A stretch of 38,706 nt of DNA from Polyangiaceae bacterium (GTDB lineage: Bacteria > Myxococcota_A > Polyangia > Polyangiales > Polyangiaceae), in assembly GCA_029941785.1 (NCBI GenBank), contig JAPYTK010000029.1, forward strand, positions 1 to 38,706, written 5' to 3'. The notes below the pieces were generated by a model. The model saw only the letters and a program-made list of their open reading frames with translations, was not told where the DNA came from and did no database searches. Made by a program: the position numbers and the translations under genes. Shown here in pieces: positions 15,395-27,815 of the stretch (position 1 is its first letter; the number at the start of each line of letters is the position of its first letter).

Positions 15395-16495
15395 ATGGAC
15401 CACGACAAGTTTGAACACGACCTGATGGGCTATCTCTTCGATGAACTCGATGAGGTAACGACAGCCGCCGTGAAACGCAAACTCGACTCGGATGCCGCAT
15501 GTCGCGAGCTCGAAGCAGGGCTGCGGGCCACACTTCAAGTGAGTGAATTGACGTTGGAGGAGCCCAGCGACGACTTGACCGAGCGCATTCTCACGGCCGC
15601 GAAATTGGCAGCGGACGGAGAACCTTGGCATCGCCGCGTCGCTCGCGCTCTCACGTGGGCCGGTAGCCATGCCATGCGGCCCCAGTTCGCCATGGCCGCG
15701 GTGTTGGTTCTCGTCCTCGGCTCGAGTTTGTTGCTGATGCGCGCCGACCCGGTGGCCACGGCAGTCGCTCCGACCATCGGCCCCGACACGGTCGACCAGA
15801 ATCACGAGACCGCCAGCGGACGCGCTGGAACGGCAGCAAAGCGCGATCGCGGGGAGCCGGACATGCCGGCATCGGAGAGCGGGCGGGAGCGCGCCGAACA
15901 AGACTACAAGGCGGGACTTTTCCACTACCGAGCCGGACGCCACGAGGAAGCACAAAAGGCACTCGGCGCTGTGGCCTCGAGCGACCACCATCGCGCACCG
16001 AGCGCTGCGCTTTACCAGGCACGAAGCGTGCGGGCGCAGTCGGGCTGTCGTGACGCCCTCAACCGCTACGAAGGACTGCGCAGTCGCCATCCCAACACGA
16101 GCGCAGCTGAAGACGCCGCGTGGGAGCAGGCCGACTGCCACCGCGCCCTGGGTCAAACCACGCGAGCGCGCAAGCTCTGGGCTCCACTTCGCAACAGCAG
16201 CCGTTATCGCGCGCGCGCTGACGCCGCCCTGGCCCAAAGTGCAGACGCCAGCGTTGCCGGAGGCGCGGTCGCCAGCCGCACGCAAGGCCCACGAGCAGCC
16301 CCCAAGAAGACGGAGGCGAAGTTGGCGAGCAAGGCAAAAGCGGCGGGCATGGCCAAACCAGCAGCGAAACCCTTGGCAAAAGGCGCCTCCGCTACGGCTG
16401 TCCCCAGCGGCAGCCCCCCTGCCGCTGGTCCAGCAAAGAAGAACTCCTCGGCGGCAGCCCCGGCCGAAAACGCTGACAACAAATTGGGGCTCTAA
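15395..16495 (+). CDS. Anti-sigma-like membrane protein with periplasmic TPR-like domain
   Basis: A 366-aa protein. Residues 1-90 are a small helical cytoplasmic domain ('DLMGYLFDELDEVTTAAVKRKL') of the kind seen in anti-sigma factors, but the zinc-binding HxxxCxxC motif is missing; only one Cys (residue 36) is there. A TM helix spans about 99-115 ('AAVLVLVLGSSLLLM'). The periplasmic part has TPR-like pairs at about 150-265 ('DYKAGLFHYRAGRHEEAQKA', 'EQADCHRALGQTTRARKLW') and ends in an Ala/Lys/Pro-rich tail. The Shine-Dalgarno overlaps the sigma-factor stop codon. Role by context: holds the ECF sigma factor at the membrane and releases it on an envelope signal. The TPR sensor next to an operon of TPR proteins is notable. 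Confidence 0.78.
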   Translation: MDHDKFEHDLMGYLFDELDEVTTAAVKRKLDSDAACRELEAGLRATLQVSELTLEEPSDDLTERILTAAKLAADGEPWHRRVARALTWAGSHAMRPQFAMAAVLVLVLGSSLLLMRADPVATAVAPTIGPDTVDQNHETASGRAGTAAKRDRGEPDMPASESGRERAEQDYKAGLFHYRAGRHEEAQKALGAVASSDHHRAPSAALYQARSVRAQSGCRDALNRYEGLRSRHPNTSAAEDAAWEQADCHRALGQTTRARKLWAPLRNSSRYRARADAALAQSADASVAGGAVASRTQGPRAAPKKTEAKLASKAKAAGMAKPAAKPLAKGASATAVPSGSPPAAGPAKKNSSAAAPAENADNKLGL

Positions 16496-16551
16496 GCGCC
16501 CACCAGAACTTTTCAGCGCGACACCCGCCGATCTTGGATTATTCTTCAGAC

Positions 16552-18384
16552 ATGACCATCGCGCCCCGTCTGCTCTTCACTTCCATCAAGACCTCGACAC
16601 TCGCGTTCCTCGGCATCACCACCCTGGCAGCGAGCTGTGTGCAAGACCAAGAGGTGCAGCTGAGCTTGGCCATGCGTGCCCCGCTCGGAATACTCGACGG
16701 CGCCACGAGTGTGACCCTCGATGTGTTCAGCGAAGGTGAAGCAACGTGTAACGGCGCCACAGGAAGCGTGACCGGAAGCGGTAAGAAAGCGAGTCACCCG
16801 CTAGGCCAAACGGGTTGCGCCCCGGGCGCAAGTTGGTGCAAGGAGATCCATCTACCGCGCGACGAGACCACACGCGTGTTCTCGGTTACCGCGAAAGGCG
16901 AAGGCGGCACCCTCATCGCCCAAGGCTGCAGCAACGCCACGATCGATCAAGATCCCCTCGAGGTGCGAATCGACATCAAACCGCCTGCCGCAGAGCGTTG
17001 CTGCGGCGACGGCATCGTTCAGGTCGGCGAACAATGCGACTCTGGTATCAACTCCGGCTCGGCATGTATGGCCGACACGGGCGGAAGCATGTGTGGCGGG
17101 ATCGACGCAGATTCTGTGTGCAGCTGCAACTGTATGGCAGAAGAGATCCTCCTCAGCATCCCGAGCGCGCTCGGGGCTGCGCTGCTCAACAACGACCCGA
17201 ACACGAAGAGCGGTCTCACGATGGCCTTCGCCGGCTCGAACGGGGTCGTTGCGGGCGCTCTCCGAGCCGTCTTCGAGGATGGCCCAGCGGGCGGACCGCC
17301 AGACGAGGTCAACTCGCGCCTGCTTAAGCCGACGCTCCATCCCTTTCCGTACGACGAGCAGAATCCGAACAATCCCCACAACGCCTACGCCTTTCAGCTT
17401 CACTTGCCGTCATGCGCAAATCCTTACCAACATCCCTTCGCCTCGCGCCGTCAGATCACGCCTTCCATCGCCACCGTCTCCGACGACTTCGCCGCGATTG
17501 TCTATGCGAGCAACCAGACGGGCGATCTCACCCAGTTTTCGATTTACCTCAACGAACAAGGTCCTGACGGTTGCTCCGATGGCAGCATGGCGATCAGCAA
17601 GGCTGTCACGACGTCCGCCGAATTCCCTGATGTCGCGCCTGGCCCCGGCGGCGCCACCCTCGTGGTGTGGCGTGACGGCGACGAGCTACGAGGCCGCATC
17701 CGACAAAAGGACGGAAGCCTCGAGCCGGCAGACACCGATCTCAGCTTTGGCAAGGCCTCGCCCGACGGTCGACCGCGCCTGGCGGGCACGGCGAACGGGT
17801 GGACGCTCGTGCACGCCGGTGCTGGCAACGGAGACACGGACGGAATCTGGCTCACCAGTATCAAGGCTGACGGCGTGGCCGACGCCCCGACTCTCGTCAA
17901 CGTCGTGACGGATGGGGTGCAGAGCCAGCCCGACATCGCCCAGCTTCAGAGTGGAGAGCTTGCCGTGGTCTGGCGCAACGGTAGCCAGGTGTTCCTGCAG
18001 CGGTACGACGCCTCGCACAAACGGATCGCTGGCGATCAAGACGAAGCGCTCAACCCCAACGGCGCGGCGGCGGTCGAAGCCGATCGACAAAGCGCCGGTG
18101 CTCCCGTGGTCGCAGCAGGCACCCAAGCCTCCCCCTGGTTCGTCGCGGCTTGGGAAACGAGCGACGGCACGATTCACGCTCGCTATATCGGTGCGAATAA
18201 GGAGTTTGGCTACAACACCGTCGACGGTAGCAACCATGACTTCAACGCAACCCATCCGGGGATCACGACGGCGCGCCGAGACCCGGCCGTGGCGATCAGC
18301 GATGGTTATGTCGCTATCGGATGGGTCGACACCTCCGTGGAGCACCCCGGTGTTTACGTGCGGCGCTTTGCGGTGCCCAACTAA
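16552..18384 (+). CDS. Cys-rich lipoprotein with DUF4215-like motif
   Basis: A 610-aa lipoprotein with lipobox ending at Cys29 (TLAASC). At about residue 150 the sequence has 'CCGDGIVQVGEQCDSG', matching the CGDG...EQCD pattern of myxobacterial DUF4215-type repeats, within a cysteine-rich stretch ('CSCNCMAEE'). The C-terminal 400 residues are beta-rich, with recurring patterns such as 'LVVWRDGDELRGRI', 'LAVVWRNGSQVFLQRYD' and 'VAAWETSDGTIHARYI', which suggest a beta-propeller-like fold. I chose ATG 16552; a TTG six codons earlier is possible. There is no Shine-Dalgarno, but TATTCT lies six bases upstream of the ATG. It lies 56 bp after the anti-sigma gene. It is a probable surface or periplasmic lipoprotein; function unknown. 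Confidence 0.8.
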   Translation: MTIAPRLLFTSIKTSTLAFLGITTLAASCVQDQEVQLSLAMRAPLGILDGATSVTLDVFSEGEATCNGATGSVTGSGKKASHPLGQTGCAPGASWCKEIHLPRDETTRVFSVTAKGEGGTLIAQGCSNATIDQDPLEVRIDIKPPAAERCCGDGIVQVGEQCDSGINSGSACMADTGGSMCGGIDADSVCSCNCMAEEILLSIPSALGAALLNNDPNTKSGLTMAFAGSNGVVAGALRAVFEDGPAGGPPDEVNSRLLKPTLHPFPYDEQNPNNPHNAYAFQLHLPSCANPYQHPFASRRQITPSIATVSDDFAAIVYASNQTGDLTQFSIYLNEQGPDGCSDGSMAISKAVTTSAEFPDVAPGPGGATLVVWRDGDELRGRIRQKDGSLEPADTDLSFGKASPDGRPRLAGTANGWTLVHAGAGNGDTDGIWLTSIKADGVADAPTLVNVVTDGVQSQPDIAQLQSGELAVVWRNGSQVFLQRYDASHKRIAGDQDEALNPNGAAAVEADRQSAGAPVVAAGTQASPWFVAAWETSDGTIHARYIGANKEFGYNTVDGSNHDFNATHPGITTARRDPAVAISDGYVAIGWVDTSVEHPGVYVRRFAVPN

Positions 18385-18421
18385 CGGCGTCCGCGCCCCC
18401 GAAGCGACGACGCCAGCCGGC

Positions 18422-18449
18422 CCCACGCACGGCCCCCCACGCACGGCCC
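18422..18449. repeat. 14-bp direct repeat, two copies
   Basis: CCCACGCACGGCCC occurs twice in tandem (18422-18435 and 18436-18449) in the short gap between the converging lipoprotein and PilZ genes. No poly-T run follows on either strand, so it is not an intrinsic terminator. Confidence 0.85.
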
Positions 18450-18452
18450 GCG

Positions 18453-18824
18453 TCAGTTCACCGGAGTGTCGCGCACGTACGCAATCGTGCGGATCACCGC
18501 AACCAACCGCTCGCGGTCTTCCGGCGTCAGGTCGGTGAACACGAGTCCCATGCCCGGGTTGGGGTTCTCACCGAAGGCACGGACCTTGTTGACCCATTGG
18601 ACTCGGCCACGCATGACGAACGTTTCGGATTCGGGCGGAGAAAACTTGAGCGAGATGACCCGACCCACTTCGAGGGGCTCTTCTGTGCACACAAATATTC
18701 CGAGCTGAGACACATTGGTGATCGCAGCGAACAGGAAGGTGTCCTCTGTTTCACAATCGACAGGCCACTCCACATCAACGCGTAGAGCTGCCCGTTTCTC
18801 ATCGCGGCCGTCACCACCGCCCAT
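18453..18824 (-). CDS. PilZ-domain protein, putative c-di-GMP receptor
   Basis: A 123-aa single-domain protein. The PilZ c-di-GMP motifs are intact: RxxxR as 'RAALR' near the N-terminus and D/NxSxxG as 'NVSQLG' about 35 residues later. Beta-strand segments typical of the fold follow ('VISLKFSPPESETFVMRGRVQWV', in part). The C-terminus 'NPGMGLVFTDLTPEDRERL' resembles the myxobacterial single-domain PilZ subfamily. I chose ATG 18824; the frame stays open to 18911, but that would leave only 17 bp to the divergent gene. No strong ribosome binding site is visible. The output partner is unknown; motility or exopolysaccharide control is common for the family. Confidence 0.85.
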   Translation of the reverse strand: MGGGDGRDEKRAALRVDVEWPVDCETEDTFLFAAITNVSQLGIFVCTEEPLEVGRVISLKFSPPESETFVMRGRVQWVNKVRAFGENPNPGMGLVFTDLTPEDRERLVAVIRTIAYVRDTPVN

Positions 18825-18928
18825 GTTTACTTGTCTATCCCTGTTCTGCGCGCGCGTCGAGCGCGGCGAGTCGTTAACGACCGACAACGAGCTATGCGCA
18901 ACAGCGAGCACCCGCTACGCATAACAAC

Positions 18929-20131
18929 ATGGCCGTCACTAATGAGCCCCCTGCATCGCCTTCGGCCCCTCGCATACTGGTCGTCGGATGCGGGGGGATC
19001 GGCGGCACCTTGGGAGCGAACTTGCTCTACCAAGGTCAGGACGTGGTGCTCCTCACCCGCAATCATCTCATCGCGGATGCGATCAACTCCCGTGGGCTGC
19101 AAACGCGCGGCGAGTTGAGCCTCGGCGACGTGCCCGCCCGTGCGGTCACAGCGTTGAGCCCGAAACAGCGGGGAACATTCGACATTGTCATCTTAGCCAC
19201 GCAACCTCCCCAGGTGGAAGATGCCGCAAGACAGACGATCGACTTCCTCTCACCGCAAGGCGACTTCGTCTGCTGTCAAAACGGACTGTGCGAGGAACGA
19301 GTCGCCCCTATCGTAGGGGGTCAGCACCGGGTGATCGGTGCAGTGGTCACCTGGGGCGCTTCGATGATCGAACCGGGTATCTACGACCGCACATCGGCCG
19401 GGGGCTTCGTGCTCGGTCGACTCGACGGCAGCCGAGACGCGCGGCTCGAGCGGCTAGCGATGTTGCTCGAGGCAGTGGGGCCCGTTTCGCTCACCGAAAA
19501 TCTGCGTGGTGCTCGCTGGTCGAAGCTCGCCATCAATTGCGCCATATCCTCCCTCGGCACAATCGGCGGCGATCGGTTGGGCGTCTTGATGCGCCGCCGT
19601 TTCGTCCGCCGACTCGCCCTCGAAATCATGACAGAGACGGTGCAGGTCGCCCGAGTCCAAGAACTTCACCTCGAGAAGGTCGCCGGCACGCTCGATCTGG
19701 ATTGGCTCGCACTGAACGAAGGCGAACGCCACGCCAAGCTCGGCTCGAGCGGGCTGTTTGCCAAACACGCCTTGTTGCTCGCCGTAGGGGCTCGCTATCG
19801 CCGGCTACGCTCATCCATGCTGAGCGCCATCGAACGCGGCCGCACACCTGCTATTGACTTTCTCAATGGCGAAGTCGCCACACGGGGAAGGCTCTACGGC
19901 ATCCCCACCCCCGTCAACGACGCCATCATCGAGGCGATTGGCCGCGTCGCCCATGATCAACAGAAGCCCAGCATGGCGGGACTCGAGCGCCTCTTCACCG
20001 AAACGGACGCCGTCCGCGGGCCACGATCCGACGGGATCCCTCTATCGGTCACGCCGAGCGAAGCGCCCGCCCCGATGGCCAGTGCTGACGAGACCGCCTC
20101 AGCCGGGGCCCAAGAAGACGAGCCCGGCTGA
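18929..20131 (+). CDS. Ketopantoate reductase (ApbA/PanE) family protein
   Basis: A 400-aa protein. An N-terminal NAD(P)-binding Rossmann motif is present as 'VVGCGGIGGTLGANLL' at about 18-33. It is followed by 'VILATQPPQVEDA' and 'DFVCCQNGLCEE', the NG segment typical of the family. The helical C-terminal domain carries 'ARWSKLAINCAISSLGTI', matching the catalytic Lys/Asn region of 2-dehydropantoate 2-reductase. At 400 residues it is longer than the usual 300 or so, mainly because of an acidic, Ala/Pro-rich C-terminal extension of about 50 residues. NADPH-dependent reduction of ketopantoate in pantothenate synthesis is the family reaction, but several paralogues act on other 2-keto or polyketide-like substrates. 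It stands alone here, with no other pan genes. Confidence 0.82.
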   Translation: MAVTNEPPASPSAPRILVVGCGGIGGTLGANLLYQGQDVVLLTRNHLIADAINSRGLQTRGELSLGDVPARAVTALSPKQRGTFDIVILATQPPQVEDAARQTIDFLSPQGDFVCCQNGLCEERVAPIVGGQHRVIGAVVTWGASMIEPGIYDRTSAGGFVLGRLDGSRDARLERLAMLLEAVGPVSLTENLRGARWSKLAINCAISSLGTIGGDRLGVLMRRRFVRRLALEIMTETVQVARVQELHLEKVAGTLDLDWLALNEGERHAKLGSSGLFAKHALLLAVGARYRRLRSSMLSAIERGRTPAIDFLNGEVATRGRLYGIPTPVNDAIIEAIGRVAHDQQKPSMAGLERLFTETDAVRGPRSDGIPLSVTPSEAPAPMASADETASAGAQEDEPG

Positions 20132-20197
20132 AGCCCAGCGGCTGCCGCAACCGACTCAAACTGCGACCTGTCACGTCATTTGCGGTACCATGGGTCC

Positions 20198-21736
<1,539 letters not shown>

Positions 21737-21809
21737 CGCGCGCCACACTGGCCGTGTCTTCAAACATGTGTGCCCGAAGCGGCCCGCCGTAGTATCGTGC
21801 GCTTCCATC

Positions 21810-22667
21810 ATGACACCGCGCCGTCGCCTCCACACCAGATTATTGGTCGCCGTTTCGTTATTGCTGCTAGCGCCCTTCGCACATGCGGGAGATGTCTGCG
21901 TGCAGTCTTACGTGGCGGCCCAGAAGCTCCGCGCGAACAACAAGCTACTCGATTCCCAGACGAATCTGCGGCTCTGCGCCGAGGCTCGGTGCCCGACCGC
22001 AATCGTGAAGGATTGCTCGACATGGCTCAATGAGGTCACCGCCGCCATCCCGAGGCTCTCGATTTCCGCGCTCGGCCAAGACGGTAACGAGACGCTCGAC
22101 GTGTCCGTGGAGGTCGACGATGTCCGGGTCGCCGAACGCCTCGGAACCAAACCGCTGTTGCTCGATCCGGGGAAACACAAACTCCGCTTCTCACATCAGG
22201 GCAAGACGCTCGAGAAGAGCATCATCGCCCAGCAAGGCATGAGCCGGACTCTCGACATCAGCTTCGCGAAGTCCAAGCCAGCGGGCCCGCCCCCTCCCGA
22301 TGGTCCTGGCCACCCCATCGCTGGCTATGTGATCGGTCTGGTCGGTCTGGGTGGCCTGACCGTGTCGGCCGTCTACGGTATTCCGTTCCTTCGCGACCTC
22401 AGCACGTACAACGATGCCGTCAAGGCAAAGAATGAGGCCTGCGCAGGCGGCGACGGGCCACAGTGCACCAACGCGCCCGACCCCGGCCCCGCCCCCAACA
22501 AGTCACGGGGCGTCGTCGCCGACGTCTCAGGAATCGTCGGAGGTGCGGCTCTCGCGATCGGCGGCGGACTCATCATTTACCACTACGCCTCGGGTCCGAG
22601 CGACGATGAGGACAACTCAGCGAGAGACGGAAAACGTGGTTTTCGCTTCCGACCGATTGTGGGATGA
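21810..22667 (+). CDS. PEGA-like periplasmic/membrane protein
   Basis: A 285-aa protein with a signal peptide ('LLVAVSLLLLAPFAHAGDV'). A Cys-containing helical segment follows ('NLRLCAEARCPTAIVKDCSTWL') and then a PEGA-like beta-domain ('VSVEVDDVRVAERLGTKPLLLDPGKHKL', in part). Two hydrophobic segments near 175-200 and 235-260 ('YVIGLVGLGGLTVSAVYG', 'IVGGAALAIGGGLIIYHY') would anchor it. This architecture commonly follows Ser/Thr kinase genes in polyangial myxobacteria, as it does here, 73 bp downstream of the kinase gene. ATG 21810 was chosen over an upstream ATG at 21768 because it gives the proper signal peptide. No Shine-Dalgarno is present; a TATCGT lies 11 bases upstream. Function unknown. 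Confidence 0.78.
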   Translation: MTPRRRLHTRLLVAVSLLLLAPFAHAGDVCVQSYVAAQKLRANNKLLDSQTNLRLCAEARCPTAIVKDCSTWLNEVTAAIPRLSISALGQDGNETLDVSVEVDDVRVAERLGTKPLLLDPGKHKLRFSHQGKTLEKSIIAQQGMSRTLDISFAKSKPAGPPPPDGPGHPIAGYVIGLVGLGGLTVSAVYGIPFLRDLSTYNDAVKAKNEACAGGDGPQCTNAPDPGPAPNKSRGVVADVSGIVGGAALAIGGGLIIYHYASGPSDDEDNSARDGKRGFRFRPIVG

Positions 22668-22733
22668 GCCCCCATGCCTGGCGGGGCGTTCGGAACGATT
22701 CGACTGCCGTTCTGAGGCCCTGCGCTCGAAAAT

Positions 22734-23906
22734 TCAAGCGTGTGCGTCGCTGCTGGACGTGCCCTCGCCCGCTGCGGCGGCGCTCTGCATGATGAGGTCC
22801 GCCTCGCCGCGCTGGTAAGCCGCGAAGAGCTTGCCCCAGTGGGTGTTCTCGAGCCAACCCTCGAAGACCTTGCGGTCCTTGAGCGGCCAACGATAGTAGT
22901 CGTGGTAAATTTCGCTACCGAGCACGAAGAGATTGACCAAGGGGGTGTGGAAGAACAACTTCTGGAACTTCTTCAGCGGACCGAACCACATCAAGTCCCC
23001 GACCATGCTCGCGCCGTTGTCTCCCACCGAGAAATCCCAGCTCTCACCAGAGATGTCGTCACCGACAATCTCGATATCACGAGGATCGCCGACACCAAGA
23101 CCGTCGTCGTGCGCGACCTTGATGTACTCGAGTCCTAGAGGATCGAAACCCATCATCTTGGCGGCGATGGCATCGATCGCCACCTGATCGTCAGAGGCGA
23201 GCATGTAATCCTTGATCACGGGAAACATCGTCCGCGGGCCCGGCCCATTGCCCGCCGTCGTCCCGTCCATCAAGGCGAAGATCCCCGCATGGATCTCTTT
23301 TTGGATGGCGAGCAAGTCGACCAAGGTGCGATGAATCCAGCTATGCGTGTAGTGGCGATTCGTCGCCAGCAAGCCGCCAAAGGCATTCTTCATCGCGCCC
23401 GTGGTGGTCGTGTAGATGTGACACTTCACGGTAGGCAAATGGATGATGTTCTTGCCGAAGAAATAGTCCGGGATCTTGATGCCATCGGGAAAGATGTGAT
23501 CGAGCACGTGCATCTTCGCCTTCGGCTTGTAGTCGATCCAGTTCATGTCCCCAGGCTTGAAGTTGTACAAGATTGGAACGTCGTACTGCTTGAGGATGGG
23601 CAAGTAGTTGTTCAGATCTTCCCCCTTGAAGACATCGGTCACGACCGTCTTGTTCTGCACGCAGCACAGATCTTCGAAGCCACTACCGCGAAGCGACTGG
23701 ATGCTTCCCTCGAGTTGCCACGGCGTCGTGTTGGCGCCCGGAAAGGGGTAGTGCCAGGAAATGTTGTCCTTGAGAATGGTCGTAGCCGCAGGGTCGAGCG
23801 CATCTTTCATTCCGGCGAGCTCGTTGAGTCGCGCGATATCGTCCAGGACGCTCTCGGGGCGCACCTTGATGACCGCCACCTTGCTCTTCTGAGGGCTCTT
23901 GCTCAT
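22734..23906 (-). CDS. DUF362-domain protein
   Basis: A 390-aa protein beginning MSKSPQ and reading 'KVAVIKVRPESVLDDIARL' in its first 30 residues, as DUF362 proteins do. Further family segments include 'IIHLPTVKCHIYTTTTGAMKN', 'FALMDGTTAGNGPGPR', and 'LASDDQVAIDAIAAKMMGFDP'. No ferredoxin-type CxxCxxC cluster is fused, unlike in many relatives. ATG 23906 was taken because the frame upstream to 24251 is low-complexity Arg/Ala-rich sequence that lies over the TssM-like gene. There is no Shine-Dalgarno, but TAGCCT lies five bases upstream. It follows the TssM-like gene by 50 bp on the same strand, so cotranscription is possible. The biochemical role of DUF362 is not established. Confidence 0.83.
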   Translation of the reverse strand: MSKSPQKSKVAVIKVRPESVLDDIARLNELAGMKDALDPAATTILKDNISWHYPFPGANTTPWQLEGSIQSLRGSGFEDLCCVQNKTVVTDVFKGEDLNNYLPILKQYDVPILYNFKPGDMNWIDYKPKAKMHVLDHIFPDGIKIPDYFFGKNIIHLPTVKCHIYTTTTGAMKNAFGGLLATNRHYTHSWIHRTLVDLLAIQKEIHAGIFALMDGTTAGNGPGPRTMFPVIKDYMLASDDQVAIDAIAAKMMGFDPLGLEYIKVAHDDGLGVGDPRDIEIVGDDISGESWDFSVGDNGASMVGDLMWFGPLKKFQKLFFHTPLVNLFVLGSEIYHDYYRWPLKDRKVFEGWLENTHWGKLFAAYQRGEADLIMQSAAAAGEGTSSSDAHA

Positions 23907-23956
23907 GAGGGAGGCTATGCCCCACGCTCGCGCTTCGCGCAAGGTCTGGTGTTCGG

Positions 23957-25038
23957 TCAGAGCAATGCGACGACGATCGCGACGATGAGGACAGCGAACC
24001 ACGCCACAACCGACGCGATCGCAAAACCGATGATCACCTTGTCGTCTCGCCAGCGCACGCGCGTGGGAACGAGGTCCCGCTCGGGGATGAGGACGTTGTC
24101 GAGCAAGGAGTGGATGGGCATTCCTCCGGGGTGCGCGGTGCCGCTCTGCCCTGGCACGACGAGCCCCATCTGTTGGAAATACTGCGCCCGATGTCGCAAC
24201 CGTTGTCCGGTACCGGGGATCCCGCTTCCGACCACCATCGCCCGCAGCCAAGGAGCGCGCTCGAAGGAATTTGTCCTAGCCAAAACCTTCATGATTTCCA
24301 TAAGTTTACCCAGTAAAGCTCGAACTTCGGCCAAGTGTTGGAATGCCCGGATCCGCCGCTCCGGCGGGTCTTCCGTCGATAGCTTGGCGAAACACATCGA
24401 TTCCATGCGCGCCGCCACGCCGTCCAAGGCGCGCTCGACATGCTCGACCGCATCGGCTGACGGCAGGGCCGGCGGAAAGCCAAAGCCCCAAGGCTCCTCG
24501 TCTCGGCGCTCGGCTGTCCACTGGAACACGTCGCCAAACCCCCAAAGATCATCGATGCCCGTCGCGATGACGTAGACCGGCACGTCGGCGGCCAAGCCCT
24601 GGTTGATCTGAATCAAGTAGCTACGCAAGCTGCTCGCATATTGCTCCAAAGCGTGCTCGTCAGAGTCGGCGAGGCGCGGCAAGCTCACGACCAAAATGAC
24701 ACCGTCAACCGGCTCGCGTGTGCGCCGTTGCTTCAGCTCGTCGCACAGCTCGTAGAGCCGGTCCTTGTTCCGATGCGCGCCCATCAACTGGGGGCCAGGC
24801 TCGATGAAGACGGCCTTCGCAGGCATCCAATAGGTGCACAGCTGCTCGGGCGCGTTGAGCACGAGCGGGTCATCTCCTCGCGGCCAGTCGAGATTCATCG
24901 CCTTGATCGCCGTCGAGCGACCGCTGCCGGGTTCCCCCACGACCAAATACCAAGGTAGCGCGTAGGCGCCCTCGGGCGATTCGGGACAACACTGCGCTTG
25001 CGCAGCGAGCACGGCCCCAATTTCATAGGCGAAGGCAC

Positions 25039-25042
<4 letters not shown>
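23957..25042 (-). CDS. Truncated TssM/IcmF-like protein: GTPase-like domain plus one TM
   Basis: A 361-aa protein. The start reads 'ALPWYLVVGEPGSGRSTAI', the IcmF/TssM P-loop region, except that the Walker A lysine is Arg42. Other IcmF segments are 'VDGVILVVSLPRL', 'VPVYVIATGIDDLWGFGDVF', 'EPWGFGFPPAL', 'RAMVVGSGIPGTGQ' and 'MPIHSLLDNVLIPERDLVP'. It ends in a single TM helix (336-361). Normal TssM has about 1100-1200 residues: two N-terminal TMs, this domain, a third TM and a large periplasmic region. Here the first two TMs and the whole periplasmic part are absent, yet the gene looks intact. Its ATG (25042) overlaps the TssL-like stop by ATGA. No other T6SS gene is near. A specialised inner-membrane NTPase pair is a likely description. 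Confidence 0.8.
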
Positions 25043-27072
<2,030 letters not shown>

Positions 27073-27081
27073 GCTTCGAGT

Positions 27082-27747
27082 TCAGACTTCGCCGAGAATC
27101 TCGAGGGCTTCGACGGCAAGTTCGCCGACGGTGACCTGCGGCGGCGCGCCCGGCACGTCGTCGCCAACCGAGCTGGGACGCGTATCCTCACACAGAGGAT
27201 GGATCATCGAGGTGGCAGAAGTATCACCGAGTTCGACCAAGGCCTCGATCGCCGCGCCGACGGCGTCGGGATCCGCATGCTTCAAGAACATGCCGAGCAA
27301 CTTGAGCGCGCCTGGCTCGGGAATGTCGATCAAGAGGTAGGGCAATTCGACCAAGGCGAGAGAGCCCGACGGCAGGCGAGCCAGGGCTCCTTCCACCGCA
27401 AGTGCGACCTCTTTGAAGCGGTCGAAGCCAAGCCCCTGAAGTTGTTCGCCGGCTTCCGACCTCGCCTCCGTCGATCCGCTCGCCAGCACATCGATGAGCC
27501 GGTCAGCCACATCTTGCCCCTCGAGTTCGCCGAGCACACGCGCCACGCACACCAAACGCAAGCTGGCCTCCGCTTCTTCTAGCTCGGAGGCCTCTGCAAT
27601 GGCTGCGGAAACCACTTCGAGCAGTTCCCCCCGTACATCCGACTGCTCGATAGCCACGCCGGCAAGCGCATCGTGGGCATCCCGCAAGCTTCTCTCTGCA
27701 TCGAAGATGTGGTGTAGGCTCTGATTGACTGAAGGCTGGCGGTTCAT
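27082..27747 (-). CDS. HEAT-like repeat protein, unknown function
   Basis: A 221-aa, strongly acidic, Leu/Ala/Glu-rich helical protein without signal peptide or TM. Repeating helix pairs such as 'VARVLGELEGQDVADRLIDVL', 'VALAVEGALARLPSGSLALVE' (both in part) and 'AAIEALVELGDTSATSMI' suggest HEAT/Armadillo-like repeats, common in protein-binding adaptors. I took ATG 27747; an ATG at 27775 is also in frame. Its stop lies 9 bp from the enolase stop, on the opposite strand, and its start faces the secreted hypothetical at 27816. I recognise no specific family. Confidence 0.7.
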   Translation of the reverse strand: MNRQPSVNQSLHHIFDAERSLRDAHDALAGVAIEQSDVRGELLEVVSAAIAEASELEEAEASLRLVCVARVLGELEGQDVADRLIDVLASGSTEARSEAGEQLQGLGFDRFKEVALAVEGALARLPSGSLALVELPYLLIDIPEPGALKLLGMFLKHADPDAVGAAIEALVELGDTSATSMIHPLCEDTRPSSVGDDVPGAPPQVTVGELAVEALEILGEV

Positions 27748-27815
27748 TGGGTGACGGGTAACTCCGCTGGGCATGCGCGGCAAGTTGGCCTCAACTGGGT
27801 TATGCTCGCTGCCAC

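Noticed and set aside
23907-24251. N-terminal extension of the DUF362 frame to 24251
   Set aside because: The extension is Arg/Ala-rich low-complexity sequence that lies over the end of the TssM-like gene; family similarity begins only after the Met at 23906.
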